Shown here: piece after piece, positions 51,532 to 63,879 of the stretch
Numbering within the stretch: the stretch's first letter is position 1
Layout: each line of letters opens with the position of its first letter
Origin: CAWBOY01 sp963790585
GTDB lineage: Bacteria; Planctomycetota; Planctomycetia; Gemmatales; Gemmataceae
Length of the DNA stretch: 64,000 nt
Assembly: GCA_963790585.1 (NCBI GenBank)
Contig: CAWBOY010000002.1
Span: 1-64,000, forward strand
Reading direction: 5' to 3'
Program-made: the position numbers and the translations under genes
Notes under the pieces: model-generated
The model's database searches: none
Seen by the model: only the letters and a program-made list of their open reading frames with translations
Told to the model about the DNA's origin: nothing

Positions 51532-52854
51532 TCACAGCCCGCGAATGGGATTCGCCGTCAACGGCAGAATCGGCGCCGGCCGCCCCGCGACATCGGCCAC
51601 CATCGAATGCGGATCAATGCCGAGATTGTGATAAATCGTCGCCAAAACGTCGTGATAATGAATCGGCGTGTCCTTGGCTTGACCCGCATTTGCGTCGGTC
51701 GAACCGATCACTTGCCCCGTTTTCATGCCACCGCCGGCGAGCAAGGCGCCGTTGACTCGCGCCCAATGGTCGCGGCCGGCATCCTTGTTGATCTTCGGCG
51801 TGCGGCCGAATTCGCCCCAGACGACAAGCGTCACATCACGATCCAAGCCGCGATTATGTAAATCCTCGATTAGTGCAGAAATACCCTGGTCGAAGAGCGG
51901 CAAGCGCTGCTTGAGCTCCTTAAAGTTATTGCCATGGGTGTCCCAAAAACCATAAGCAACCGTGACGCAGCGAGCCCCTGCTTCCACGAGGCGGCGTGCC
52001 ATCAGCAGCTGGTCGTTCCACATCGGCGCACCGTCGCCGAGATGCTTCGGCGAGCCACGGCCATAGCGATCGCGGAGCGGCTCAGGTTCCTTACTCACGT
52101 CGAGCGCTTCGACAAGTCCGCGCAACGTAAGGACATCGAAGGCGCGCTGATAATAGACGTCCATGCCGCTACGGTCCATCTGATCGGCGTTGCGGCGATA
52201 GGCGTCCATCTTTTCGAGGAGACGACGGCGATCGTTCAGCTCGTTGATCGTGTGCGATTTGAGTCGCATCGTATCGAGGTCTTGCCCATCCATACGCACC
52301 GAGGCAGACGCTCGACCGAGTAGGCCTGGGCCAGGACTGTTATAAGGCTTGTGTTGCATCACCGGCGACAGATCGACGAACGGCGGAATGACAGGATCGG
52401 CCGGCCCTTGTACCTTCGCGATAATGGATCCGAAATGGGGTTTACCTTCACGCTGCGTCACGCCCATTGGGAAACCGGTGACGTTTTGGAAGCTGCTGTG
52501 CTCATCAATAAAGCCCGTCAAAGAGCGGACAAGCGTCATCTTGTCCATGCACGCGGCGAGCTTCGGTAGATGTTCGCAGATCTGAATGCCGGGCACGTTT
52601 GTGGCGATCGGCTTGAATTCGCCGCGTGTTTCCGCGGGAGCGTTTGGCTTTAGGTCGAACGTGTCCTGATGGGCCAAACCACCCGTGAGATAGACCATGA
52701 TGACGGAACGTTGCCGTTTCCCGGGCCGATTCTGCTCCGCCTGCAATAGTTGTGGCAACGTCAAGCCGCCAAGAGCGAGGCTGCCGACTCGCAAGAAATT
52801 GCGGCGTGACACGCCATCACAATAGTCTTGGCGCGGTCCGAGAAGGTTGAGCAT
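51532..52854 (-). CDS. DUF1501 family protein with Tat-like leader
   Basis: 440 residues. The N-terminus (CDGVSRRNFLRVGSLALGGL) contains an SRRNFL twin-arginine signal. The alkaline-phosphatase/sulfatase-like DUF1501 fold is shown by KRQRSVIMVYLTGGLAHQDT, PGIQICEHLPKLAACMDKMT, WNDQLLMARRLVEAGARCVT, VWGEFGRTPKINKDAGRDHW and MVADVAGRPAPILPL. The family is highly expanded in planctomycetes and usually exported. The frame is uninterrupted. Confidence 0.93.
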   Translation of the reverse strand: MLNLLGPRQDYCDGVSRRNFLRVGSLALGGLTLPQLLQAEQNRPGKRQRSVIMVYLTGGLAHQDTFDLKPNAPAETRGEFKPIATNVPGIQICEHLPKLAACMDKMTLVRSLTGFIDEHSSFQNVTGFPMGVTQREGKPHFGSIIAKVQGPADPVIPPFVDLSPVMQHKPYNSPGPGLLGRASASVRMDGQDLDTMRLKSHTINELNDRRRLLEKMDAYRRNADQMDRSGMDVYYQRAFDVLTLRGLVEALDVSKEPEPLRDRYGRGSPKHLGDGAPMWNDQLLMARRLVEAGARCVTVAYGFWDTHGNNFKELKQRLPLFDQGISALIEDLHNRGLDRDVTLVVWGEFGRTPKINKDAGRDHWARVNGALLAGGGMKTGQVIGSTDANAGQAKDTPIHYHDVLATIYHNLGIDPHSMVADVAGRPAPILPLTANPIRGL

Positions 52855-53387
52855 GGCCGGAAAACTCCGATCGGTGTGAGGATGGCCCTGCGCGGCGGGA
52901 GTGCGAACAAGTATAGTTTAACCGCTCGTCAAGAAATCGCCAACCAAAAGCCGATAGAAGAATCTCATCAGGGTTTGACCACGGGAGTCGACGCATTCGT
53001 TGATTCCTAACAAAGCTCTCTTGCCAAGTTCAGCAGGACGAGTAAATTGGTTGAATCCTTCGCGGTTAGCAATCATCTAACCTATGCGAGTGAGACAGCG
53101 ACGGGTGCTTTAAGGCCCGCCGCTTCTGTTCTTTGACAATTTGGCAGCGGTAGATTGTTGCGAGTCACAAGCAACGAGACTATGGATATCTTCTCAAGAG
53201 ATATGTGTAGTCGTAGTTTCTTGAAATGATAGAGAACTCTTGTAAGAGCCTGAGAATAGAGTGGATTTTGTTACTCTATCCCACCGTGATGCAGCGGTGG
53301 GTGGTAACTTGGAAGTTGGTTGTCTGCTTTCTGTTTTGAGCTTTGGATTCATCCTGAAGGGGATGGAGTCAGGGGCGGCGGGGGGAG
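52855..53387. other. rRNA leader/promoter region, no 16S gene
   Basis: About 530 bases between the divergently oriented DUF1501 gene and 23S rRNA. There is no 16S sequence. It contains a boxA-like antitermination signal, listed separately, and must hold the rRNA promoter, which I could not place confidently. A 60-codon frame at 52828-53010 is not credible. Confidence 0.6.
53127..53139 (+). promoter_or_regulatory. boxA-like antitermination element
   Basis: TGTTCTTTGACAA closely matches the rRNA boxA consensus TGCTCTTTAACAA (two differences). It lies about 250 bases upstream of the 23S gene, where an Nus-dependent antitermination signal is expected. Confidence 0.65.
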
Positions 53388-56262
<2,875 letters not shown>

Positions 56263-56351
56263 TCCCCGGTCCCTCCAAAGACCGGGCATATCAGGCTCAG
56301 GCAACGTTCTCCGACTCGAACAATCTACCACTGCCATTTGTATACAAGGCT

Positions 56352-56418
56352 CCATCCGAGCCTGAAGCGTTAGCGAAGGAAATCAAATACCCTTCGCTAA
56401 CGCTTCAGGCTCGGATGG
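56352..56418. repeat. Perfect 28-bp inverted repeat between 23S and 5S, family B
   Basis: 56352-56379 and 56391-56418 are exact reverse complements around an 11-base loop. The arm contains GAGCCTGAAGCGTTAGCGAA, shared with the repeat at 47417. In the rRNA precursor it would form a stable hairpin in the spacer and could act as a processing site. Confidence 0.92.
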
Positions 56419-56429
56419 GCCAACGAACT

Positions 56430-56539
56430 TCCCGGTGAGCATACCTGGATGGCCACACCCGTTCCCATTCCGAACACGGCCGTTAAGCATCCAGGGCCAA
56501 TGGTAGTCCTTCGCGGGCGAGAGTAGGTCATCGCCGGGT
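56430..56539 (+). rRNA. 5S ribosomal RNA
   Basis: About 110 nt. The ends pair (CCCGGTGA ... TCGCCGGG), and the conserved loop region CACACCCGTTCCCATTCCGA, then ACACGGCCGTTAAGC, is characteristic. It follows 23S by about 170 bases and precedes a strong terminator. Confidence 0.95.
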
Positions 56540-56543
56540 TTTT

Positions 56544-56576
56544 GCAACACCCCGCTGGGAAACCAGCGGGGTGTTG
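56544..56576 (+). terminator. Terminator of the 23S-5S unit
   Basis: A perfect 14-bp stem (CAACACCCCGCTGG / CCAGCGGGGTGTTG) with a GAAA loop lies 5 bases after 5S. It also lies 5 bases beyond the end of the convergent prenyltransferase-repeat gene and is probably bidirectional. Confidence 0.85.
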
Positions 56577-56581
56577 GCGTT

Positions 56582-57520
56582 TCAACTCAACAGTCCCAAT
56601 ACGCCAAGCCCGTAGAACGTATACTCCACATCGGTCGCCTCGTCCCATAAACCCCCAAGGAAGCCGCCGTTCGCCTTCACTAGTTCGGCGGCGAAGCGGC
56701 GGACCTTCTCTCGGTTGACGCGATCGAGTCCTCCCAGTTCATGCAGCGTCCACATTCCTGTAAAGGTCGATAAGAGATCCGACAACGGTACCCGGCCATT
56801 TGCCCGCAGGCCGCCGTCTTCTCCCGCCATCTCCGCTAGAAAGTCAACCACTCCCGTCCGTACCTCATTGGAAATCCCTTTGCCATCCTCGGCCACGAGC
56901 TGAAGCAACCCAATAGCCGCTGCTGTCGGATTCGTACCACTCTTCCGCATTTGGGTTACTTCGACAAAGCCGCCATCCTCGCGTCGCCTTGCCAGTACAA
57001 AGTTCGCCGCATCTCCGGGTCGAGGCAACGAACGATTTAGCAGCTGATAACAAAGACCGACCAGAAACGCGTGATAGGTGCTACCGGCACTTGCGCCCGG
57101 CGACTTGTTGTAGCCACCATCTGGTGTCCGAAAAGTCTCTAACGTCGCTGCCACTCGCTCGGGCCAGTCTGATGGCGCATCGGCTAGTACGTCTCTTCCA
57201 CCGCTAACTTGGATGAGCAATGCGGCATAGAGAAACGAAAAGAAATCGATGACGCTCGTCTGAGCGGTCAAATTTGCGCTCAAATAGGATGCCGCACGGT
57301 TCGCAATCTCGGGCGTCAAAGTGTCGAGAACAGCGAGGCCGCGTAAGGCGAAGCCGGTGTAATAGAGGTCTGAACCGCCTTCTCGGCCGGAAAAGCCGCC
57401 GTCCGTATTTTGTGAAGCAGCTAGATAGATCGACTGTCGATTACGAAAGTCGGCGGGCAGCCGCGATAGGCCGTCGGCAAGGCGGACTGTAAGGCGTGAC
57501 AGATAGGGTTCAGAATCCAT
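56582..57520 (-). CDS. Prenyltransferase/squalene-cyclase-repeat protein
   Basis: 312 residues with alpha-toroid repeats of the geranylgeranyltransferase-beta/terpene-cyclase type: SQNTDGGFSGREGGSDLYYT, TFRTPDGGYNKSPGASAG, LARRREDGGFVEVTQMRKSG, MAGEDGGLRANGRVPLSD and ANGGFLGGLWDEATDVEYTF (QW-like DGGF motifs). Such stand-alone proteins are frequent in planctomycetes. The catalytic DxDD motif of squalene-hopene cyclases is not evident, so catalysis is uncertain. Confidence 0.85.
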   Translation of the reverse strand: MDSEPYLSRLTVRLADGLSRLPADFRNRQSIYLAASQNTDGGFSGREGGSDLYYTGFALRGLAVLDTLTPEIANRAASYLSANLTAQTSVIDFFSFLYAALLIQVSGGRDVLADAPSDWPERVAATLETFRTPDGGYNKSPGASAGSTYHAFLVGLCYQLLNRSLPRPGDAANFVLARRREDGGFVEVTQMRKSGTNPTAAAIGLLQLVAEDGKGISNEVRTGVVDFLAEMAGEDGGLRANGRVPLSDLLSTFTGMWTLHELGGLDRVNREKVRRFAAELVKANGGFLGGLWDEATDVEYTFYGLGVLGLLS

Positions 57521-57570
57521 AACGCGCTTTTACCTGAGCCAATTTGATTGATGAGTTCATCGGCACAGAA

Positions 57571-58038
57571 TTACTGATCGTCAACGACGACCGGCCTATC
57601 CCGCTCTGCGTCCACCATACAGAGAAAGCCAAAGGGCTCGGTCAGCGACGGATTCCGCAGCTGATGTACTTCGTTCGGCGCGACATAGATCGTGTCGCCG
57701 AATGTCACATGGTGGACCATCGCCCCGAGCTGCACTTCGCCTTGGCCGCGAAGAACAACTACGACATGTTCATGCCGGTGATGTTCCAGGGTGCTATGAC
57801 CTCCCGGTTGGACCTCGAAATAGCGGACCTGAAAGGCGGTTTGTTCGCCCTGATTGCCAATGAGGACCGAGCGCGTGACGCCGCAATGATGGTCGGCGGC
57901 TTCCTTGTAATCTATAACGGGCACACCGGTCCAGCGATGACCGCTGGCATCGGTCGTTGCCGGCTGAAAACGCAGCACGCGCGAGCCGTTTGTTGTGGAC
58001 GCTTTTGAAACTTCAGGGATTTCACAGCTGCTTTTCAT
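57571..58038 (-). CDS. Cupin-domain protein
   Basis: 155 residues from the ATG at 58038 (preceded by AAAGGAAGG). Cupin motifs 1 and 2 are PGGHSTLEHHRHEHVVVVLR and TIYVAPNEVHQLRNP, providing His/Glu metal ligands. The ATG overlaps the probable TGA stop of the upstream dehydrogenase (ATGA). In the raw sequence the two appear as one 502-codon frame, but that depends on a frame break at 58092-58095. Its role next to a sugar or polyol dehydrogenase may be as an isomerase or sensor of the same substrate; this is inference. Confidence 0.82.
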   Translation of the reverse strand: MKSSCEIPEVSKASTTNGSRVLRFQPATTDASGHRWTGVPVIDYKEAADHHCGVTRSVLIGNQGEQTAFQVRYFEVQPGGHSTLEHHRHEHVVVVLRGQGEVQLGAMVHHVTFGDTIYVAPNEVHQLRNPSLTEPFGFLCMVDAERDRPVVVDDQ

Positions 58039-59079
58039 CGTTCGCCTTCCTTTGGGAACGTAATCAGCACCTTCAAAGCCGACCCACCGCCGCGCCATGT
58101 CGAAGGCTTCTTGAACCCGCTCAAGGCGGTAGCGATGCGTGACAATTGTCTCTGGCCGGACGCGGCCCGATCTCAGTAATTCATACGCTTCGCGGGTGTC
58201 CTCCGGCCCACAGGAGTAAGACGGAATCAGGGACACGTCGCGGAAATACAGGTCGCCGAGATCGAGCGGAGTCACGACGCCGGTCGCCGTCGGCGTAAAT
58301 AGCAGCGCGACCCCGGCATCTCGGACATAGGCAAGCGATTGGAGAATGATATTAGGTTGGCCCGGACCGATCAGGACATAATCCATTACCCTGGTCAATT
58401 CGCCTTCCGCCGTTTGCGGCGTCAAGGCTGATGCGGCGCCCATTGCCAAAGCGACTTTGCGGCGGCCCTCGTCCGGCTCGACCACGATCACTTCGCGGGC
58501 TCCGTATGCCAACGCCGTTTGAAGATTCAAAAGGCCCATGATACCGCAGCCGACGATGGCCGCTCGGCCTCCGGCTAGCGGCAGCTGTTTGCCGATACGG
58601 CGATAGGCCTTCACGCAGCACGCCAGGGGTTCGATGAAAACTGCTTGCTCCGGTGTCAGGTCATTTACCGCGAAGGTATCGCCCACGACATTTTCCGCTG
58701 GAACCCGCACCCATTCCGCCATGCCACCTGGATCAAGATGCGTTCGCTTCCAAGTCGAGCAATGAACGAAATCACCTCTTTTGCAGATCGTGCAAGCGTG
58801 ACAAGGGGCATGATGGTGGACGAAAACGAGATCCCCTCGCTTCACGTGAGCGACCTCATCCTCAACCTCCTCGGCCCAACCAACGATCTCGTGGCCAAGG
58901 ACGGTGCCGACCTTTTTGGCGAGATACCAGGTCATGAGGTCGCCGGAACAGATGCCGCTGACGGCGGTTCGCAGCAATATCTCGCCTGGGCCGCGCAGCG
59001 TCGGCTTCGGCACCGACACCACGTCGATTGATATGGGTGTCGCAATAACGGCCTGTTTCATGAGGGGACGTTGCGTCAT
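58035..59079 (-). CDS. Zinc-dependent MDR alcohol/polyol dehydrogenase, frame broken near the end
   Basis: About 347 residues of the medium-chain dehydrogenase family. The catalytic zinc site is VSGICSGDLMTW and GHEIVGWAEEV; the structural zinc lobe is APCHACTICKRGDFVHCS (four Cys); the Rossmann motif is AAIVGCGIMGLLNLQTAL. The frame of the N-terminal 320 residues shifts at ATGGCGCGGCGG (GCGC 58092-58095). The alternative frame gives GGGSALKVLITFPKEGER and a stop at 58035, a normal MDR ending, overlapping the cupin start. The long fused frame is therefore probably artefactual. Confidence 0.85.
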
Positions 59080-59088
59080 TGCCTTTAC

Positions 59089-59688
59089 TTATTCCATCAA
59101 CCACCGCTCCACCCGCGGTATTGCCGTGGCGAGCATCACTAAACCACACAGATAGGCGAACGTCGCCAATAGAATTGCGACGCAAGCCGTACCACTAAAG
59201 CTCATGCAAAATAGGGCGGCACCGAAGAGACAAAAATGCGGGTATCCGCCGATCCGGCGCCGGGCCGCGCGGCTAAACGCAAGATCGAACACTGCCAAGA
59301 CTAAAACAGTCCCGAAGAATGCGGCAGACGATAGTCGCCAGGGTGGAAAAATGCCAAACGCGGCGACCACCAAACAAACAAAGGCAGCCCAGGCCATCAA
59401 GCAGCTAACCCAACTGAAGTGATCCAGGCTATCTGGCGCAATTTCGATAAGGAATAGCTGGCGCACCAGCGCTACGACTCCGATCGCCAACATCGACCCG
59501 CCGGCACACAGGCCAACACCGAAACTTATCGCATCGGTTCCCTGGTAGACCATTATCAATCGGTGGTCCCGAGTCCGAAACTCATGCCTTTGGTTCTGTA
59601 TTGCATCCACTCCGCCGGCCAGTAGCCCGAGCGCGATTAGCGTCAGAAGTATTACAAACCCACAGGCCAAGAGGATATCAGTAACCAT
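59089..59688 (-). CDS. Multi-pass membrane protein of unknown function
   Basis: 199 residues with about five or six predicted hydrophobic helices (ILLACGFVILLTLIALGLL, GGSMLAIGVVALVRQLFLI, CLMAWAAFVCLVVAAFGIF, FFGTVLVLAVFDLAF, ACVAILLATFAYLCGLVML). I recognise no family. It lies upstream of the dehydrogenase/cupin pair and downstream of the UxaA-type gene on the same strand, with short gaps, and could be part of that unit. Confidence 0.7.
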   Translation of the reverse strand: MVTDILLACGFVILLTLIALGLLAGGVDAIQNQRHEFRTRDHRLIMVYQGTDAISFGVGLCAGGSMLAIGVVALVRQLFLIEIAPDSLDHFSWVSCLMAWAAFVCLVVAAFGIFPPWRLSSAAFFGTVLVLAVFDLAFSRAARRRIGGYPHFCLFGAALFCMSFSGTACVAILLATFAYLCGLVMLATAIPRVERWLME

Positions 59689-59750
59689 TAGAGTCGACTC
59701 TCAGTCTTCGTCTATCATCGCTTGCTCTCCGCTGCTGCGCCCAGCTCCGC

Positions 59751-61301
59751 TTACAACGTGGGTCCGATGCTCCAGGGCGCGAACTCTTCTTCGCCGATGC
59801 CATTGATTTCGCTCTTGGTCTTTTTGCCGCTGGCGACTGCGAGGATCTCTTCAAAGATCTGTTTGCCGACGACTTCGACCGGAGTGCCGCTCAAGATCGT
59901 GCCGGCGTCGATGTCCATGTCGTCGATCATGTGCTGATACATGGGCGTGTTCGTCGCCACCTTGATCGATGGTGCGGGCTTGCAGCCGAATACGGAGCCG
60001 CGGCCGGTAGTGAATACGAGGACATTAGCCCCGCCGGCGACGATGCCGGTCATGCTCACGGGGTCGTAGCCCGGCGTGTCCATGACGACGAAGCCCTTGG
60101 ATTTCACGGGCTCCGCATAGCCGACGACATCCATCATGGCCGTGCTGCCCGCCTTGGCGATGGCCCCCAACGACTTCTCGTAAATGGTGGTCAGGCCGCC
60201 TTCTTTATTGCCCGGCGAGGGATTGTTGTTGATCTCGGCACCAAACATCTTCGTATACCACTCCCACCATTTGATGCGCTCGATCAGTTTCTCGCCGACC
60301 GCTCGGCTGATGGCGCGGCGCGTGAGTAGATGCTCGGCTCCATAGATCTCCGTCGTCTCGCCGAGAATCGTCGTGCCGCCCTGGGCGACTACGAGATCGG
60401 ACGCGATCCCAAGGGCGGGATTGGCCGTTACGCCGCTGTTGCCATCGGAACCGCCGCAATTGGTGCCGAGGATGAGCTTGTCGGCTCCGATCGTCACACG
60501 CCGCGTGTCGTTGACGCGCGGCAGCAGCTCGGCTATCGCCTTCACGCCTGCCTCGACCGTCTTGCGAACGCCGCCACACTCTTGCACCGAAATAACAAGC
60601 GGCGGCTTGTGGCTGCCGTTGAGCTGCACGAGCTTTTGCTTCTCGATCAGGTGAATTGCTTGACCTGTCTCGCAGCCGAGCCCGATCAGGATGTAGGCAG
60701 ACACGTTGGCATGTTTGGCGAAGCCGGCGAGCGTGAGATCGAGCTGGTTGTGATCCGGCCCGTCGTATTGCATGGCGCAGCCGGCTTTATGCGTGATGGC
60801 CACGACGCCATCGACGTTTGGATAGCTTTTGAGCAAGTCAGTAGCGCGAAACCGTTCCGAGATATATTTGCTCGTGCTCGCGGAGCAATTGACGGTGCTG
60901 ATCAGGGCGACATAGTTGCGCGTGCCATAGCGGCCATCGCCGCGATCATACCCCTGAAAAGTGCGCTTTTCCAAAGGTGCAGCGGGCGGCAGCGGGCAAT
61001 CGCGACAGAAAGCATAGTCGCGCTCGAACGCATCGGCGCTGACGTTGTGAACATGGACATGACCGCCGAGCGGAATTTCGGCACTCGCAAAGCCGATAAC
61101 TTGGCCGTATTTATAGATCGCCTCGCCTTTCTTGATCGGGAAGATCGCGATTTTATGGCCCAAACCGATGCGCTGGCTCAAAGTCACGACGCGGCCCGCG
61201 ATCTGAATTTCCGATCCCGCCGGAAGATTGCGAGCCGCGATAGCGACGTTGTCGGTCGGACGCAGTTGAACGGCGACATGCTCGATAGCGACAACGGCCA
61301 T
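59751..61301 (-). CDS. UxaA/GarD-family hexarate dehydratase
   Basis: 516 residues, the full length of altronate/galactarate dehydratases. The N-terminal SAF domain (NVAIAARNLPAGSEIQIAGR then VHVHNVSADAFERDYAF) is fused to the catalytic domain: GYDRGDGRYGTRNYVALIST, HKAGCAMQYDGPDHNQLD, ILIGLGCETGQAIHLIE, QECGGVRKTVEAGVKAI, LGTNCGGSDGNSGVTANPAL and the C-terminal MTGIVAGGANVLVFTTGRGS. Conserved cysteines for the metal site are visible in GCAMQ, GLGCETG and GTNCGGSD. Substrate choice between altronate, galactarate and a related acid cannot be decided. Confidence 0.92.
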   Translation of the reverse strand: MAVVAIEHVAVQLRPTDNVAIAARNLPAGSEIQIAGRVVTLSQRIGLGHKIAIFPIKKGEAIYKYGQVIGFASAEIPLGGHVHVHNVSADAFERDYAFCRDCPLPPAAPLEKRTFQGYDRGDGRYGTRNYVALISTVNCSASTSKYISERFRATDLLKSYPNVDGVVAITHKAGCAMQYDGPDHNQLDLTLAGFAKHANVSAYILIGLGCETGQAIHLIEKQKLVQLNGSHKPPLVISVQECGGVRKTVEAGVKAIAELLPRVNDTRRVTIGADKLILGTNCGGSDGNSGVTANPALGIASDLVVAQGGTTILGETTEIYGAEHLLTRRAISRAVGEKLIERIKWWEWYTKMFGAEINNNPSPGNKEGGLTTIYEKSLGAIAKAGSTAMMDVVGYAEPVKSKGFVVMDTPGYDPVSMTGIVAGGANVLVFTTGRGSVFGCKPAPSIKVATNTPMYQHMIDDMDIDAGTILSGTPVEVVGKQIFEEILAVASGKKTKSEINGIGEEEFAPWSIGPTL

Positions 61302-61563
61302 TGTCCGGTCTCCGCGGCGAAGAAAAGATGACTCATTATCTCAACGATAGAGCAGAGCGATAGAGATGGCAAATGGAAGTGGTGGCCCTACCTGGCGCGC
61401 ACCGGCACGCAATTACAGACGCTGGCAATGCGATTCAGCAAAAGCCGAGGTAGCGACTATTTAGATGCCGATTGCCCGATGTGAGAACTGACGTGAAAAA
61501 GTGAGCGGCGGCGTTTAAGCAACGTCGATAGCCGACCCAAAACGCCGCCGCCAACGAACTGCT
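61302..61563. other. Intergenic, nothing recognised
   Basis: About 260 bases upstream of the UxaA-type gene, presumably holding its promoter. No clear promoter motif or hairpin was identified. Confidence 0.35.
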
Positions 61564-61865
61564 TCAACCCCGGCGATGGTTCCGGCTCACCGACCGCTTT
61601 CCCGCCGGCGTTCCGCCGCCTGCTCCACCTCCGCGGCCGCCTTCGGGAACTTCAAAGGCCTCGGCATCGCCGACATCGTTGTCCGTGGTCGGTTCGTCCT
61701 CCGCCGTTTCGCTGGGATTCCCCGCGATCCGTTACCATCGCGCATCGCCGAATTCGTCCGCGGATTGTGGTCCTCCGACCCGACGGCCTCTTCTTCGCTG
61801 CCATCCATCGGCATCAAGATTTCACGCGGCTTATCGGTGGTTCGACTGGTCTTCCTGGTGGCCAT
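61564..61865 (-). CDS. Small low-complexity protein, frame uncertain
   Basis: The ATG at 61865 is preceded by GGAG at a good distance and gives ATRKTSRTTDKPREILMPMD. The uninterrupted frame (to 61587) turns Arg-rich. A -1 shift near the G-run at about 61720 would instead give a more natural acidic and Gly-rich tail (NPSETAEDEPTTDNDVGDAE then GGRGGGAGGGTPAG), ending at 61564. No family is recognised. Confidence 0.4.
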
Positions 61866-62227
61866 GATTTGCTCCATGAAGTGTTGGGTAAGATGCCATT
61901 CCACTTCATAAGCCAGTGCAAATATGAAGCCGCGCCGGCGGGCCGAGCGCCGGGTCGAAGCTGGGCTCAGGTGACTCGCTGGAGGGGGATGGTTCCGCTC
62001 GAAGAGGCCCGACTACGGTTTGGGTTGGGCAAACCATGATAGTGAACTGGACCGAAGCGGCGCTCGCTGATCTGGTCACGATCGAAACGTACATCGTGGC
62101 GCTGAGTGGAGGATTTTTTTCAATCGTTCGCGGTTCGCGGAAATCAGTGATTTTTTTCTTGACACTGATTCATATTGGGAATAATCTCTCCATCACCTCT
62201 CCGATTCACTGATTAAGGATTCGTAGC

Positions 62228-63087
62228 GTGTTTCGCCAAGCCCAACAATTCTTCGTGGCCGCCCTACTCGTCATCGCGGCCGCTATGAAATTGCCTCACG
62301 CCCTTCATGATTGGGGTTTTCTTTCCGCATTCCAAATCGTGGCCGAGGTTGTACTCGCATCGCTCTTGATTCTCGGTATCTGGGCTCGAACTGTTCGTTG
62401 GGTCTGCATCAGCGTGTTTGCATGTTTCCTGGTTTATGCGATCGCCCTGGCGTTTACCGGCGCTGAGAGCTGCGGCTGTTTCGGCGACTTACGCATTTCT
62501 CCTTGGATCACGGCGGGCTTGGATGCGACGGTAATTATAGCGGTCCTCGTCGCCGCGCCAGAAGCCCAGCCTCCGACGCTCAAATGGCGATCTCTCTCTT
62601 TGGTCGGTCAAGCAACAATTCTAATGCTATTAGCTAGTGCGGCTTTGCACTATAATCGTGGAGTGGCGGCGCAGCCACCTTCGGGGTCTAGCGATCATCC
62701 ATCGAGCTGGGTCGGCAAACCGTTTCCTTTGAAGGAACACATCGCGCTGGCCGGCGATCTCAACGCTGGCGATTGGCTTGTCCTGCTCCATCGACCCGAC
62801 TGCTCAAAATGTCAGCAGGCTTGCCGCAGTCTTGAATATATCGCGGGGGGGGTGGACCTAATCTGGCATTGATCGAGGTCGCCTCGCCTGTTGACCAAGT
62901 CCGCACGAATCAGTCGTCTCACGGTACCCAGCGCGTCGCACGCGTCACTCTATCGAACGCCCAGTTTTGGGCCGTCCCAACGCCTCTTTTTGTGTCTCTC
63001 CGTGATGGAGCCGTGATCGGCGTTCGTACCGATGTTGCCGAGGCGCTCGCCGATTTTCCTGGCATAATAAAAATCAAGACGGAATAG
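62228..63087 (+). CDS. MauE/DoxX-type membrane protein with thioredoxin-like C-terminus, frame broken
   Basis: The N-terminal part has about four membrane helices (FFVAALLVIAAAMKLPHAL, VVLASLLILGIWA, VFACFLVYAIALAF) and the CGCFGD motif typical of MauE-like redox membrane proteins. The C-terminal part has a CSKCQQACRSLEYIA redox pair in a thioredoxin-like context and continues in another frame as LALIEVASPVDQ and AVPTPLFVSLRDGAVIGV. The frames differ by -1 at a G8 homopolymer (62845-62852). One more G joins them into about 287 residues. Together with the DUF1573 gene it suggests envelope thiol chemistry. Confidence 0.75.
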
Positions 63088-63125
63088 GCAGACGGTTTAC
63101 TGGCTCGTTCACAACGCGAGGATTT

Positions 63126-63812
63126 ATGCTCCGTATTTTGCTATCGCTCGTAGCTGGATGCTGCTTCGCCGGCTCGCTTTTCTGCGTTTATTACTCGATC
63201 CCTTCCAAGCCGCGCGGCCTGGAAGCAATGGCGCCTGATTATGATTTCGGCCAACTCGGGCAGGGCGAGAAGGTAGCGGCAACCTTTGAAGTGGTCAATC
63301 ACCACGACCGGCCCATCACGATCGTTGATTACCTCAAGAGCTGTGATTGTGCCTCGGTCAGTCACGACAAGGCCGAGTTGGGGCTAGGCGAAAAGACGAC
63401 CATTCGAGCACTCTGGAAAATCGGGAGTCGCCGTGGTCAGGCGCGAACGCAAATTTGGGTGGTTTATCAGGTGGTTGGCGAAGAGTTTCCTCACCGAACG
63501 GCGCTTCAACTCAAGGCGACGGTGAAGCCCGACATTGAGATGAGCGCAACGCGATTGGTTTTTCAATCGAACACAGCAGCGAAGCAAGTCGTCTCCTTCA
63601 CGCATGGCCGGATGGCCACTTTTGAACTTCGCAAGGCGTACGTCACACAGAGTGCCTTTGATGCGCGGCTTCTTCCGGAGTCGAACCAGGTGGAGGTGTC
63701 GTTCGATCCGAGACAGTGGCCCACGGATGGAACGCAGGCCTATCTGCGTGTGGAGACAGATAGCCCCAATGAGCCAATAATTGAGATCGAACTTACGGCA
63801 ACGGAAAGGTAA
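63126..63812 (+). CDS. DUF1573 domain protein
   Basis: 228 residues with an N-terminal signal or anchor (ILLSLVAGCCFAGSLFCVYY). The DUF1573 Ig-like domain is recognised by APDYDFGQLGQGEKVAATFE, ITIVDYLKSCDCASVS and the C-terminal strand EPIIEIELTATER. The CDC cysteine pair is conserved in the family. It begins 38 bases after the MauE/thioredoxin-like gene on the same strand and is probably co-transcribed. Confidence 0.85.
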   Translation: MLRILLSLVAGCCFAGSLFCVYYSIPSKPRGLEAMAPDYDFGQLGQGEKVAATFEVVNHHDRPITIVDYLKSCDCASVSHDKAELGLGEKTTIRALWKIGSRRGQARTQIWVVYQVVGEEFPHRTALQLKATVKPDIEMSATRLVFQSNTAAKQVVSFTHGRMATFELRKAYVTQSAFDARLLPESNQVEVSFDPRQWPTDGTQAYLRVETDSPNEPIIEIELTATER

Positions 63813-63879
63813 TTTGCAAATCTGGTCGCCTTCGTTTTTTTGCTGCGGATCGTTGTTCTATTAGCCAAGGAGAATGGAA

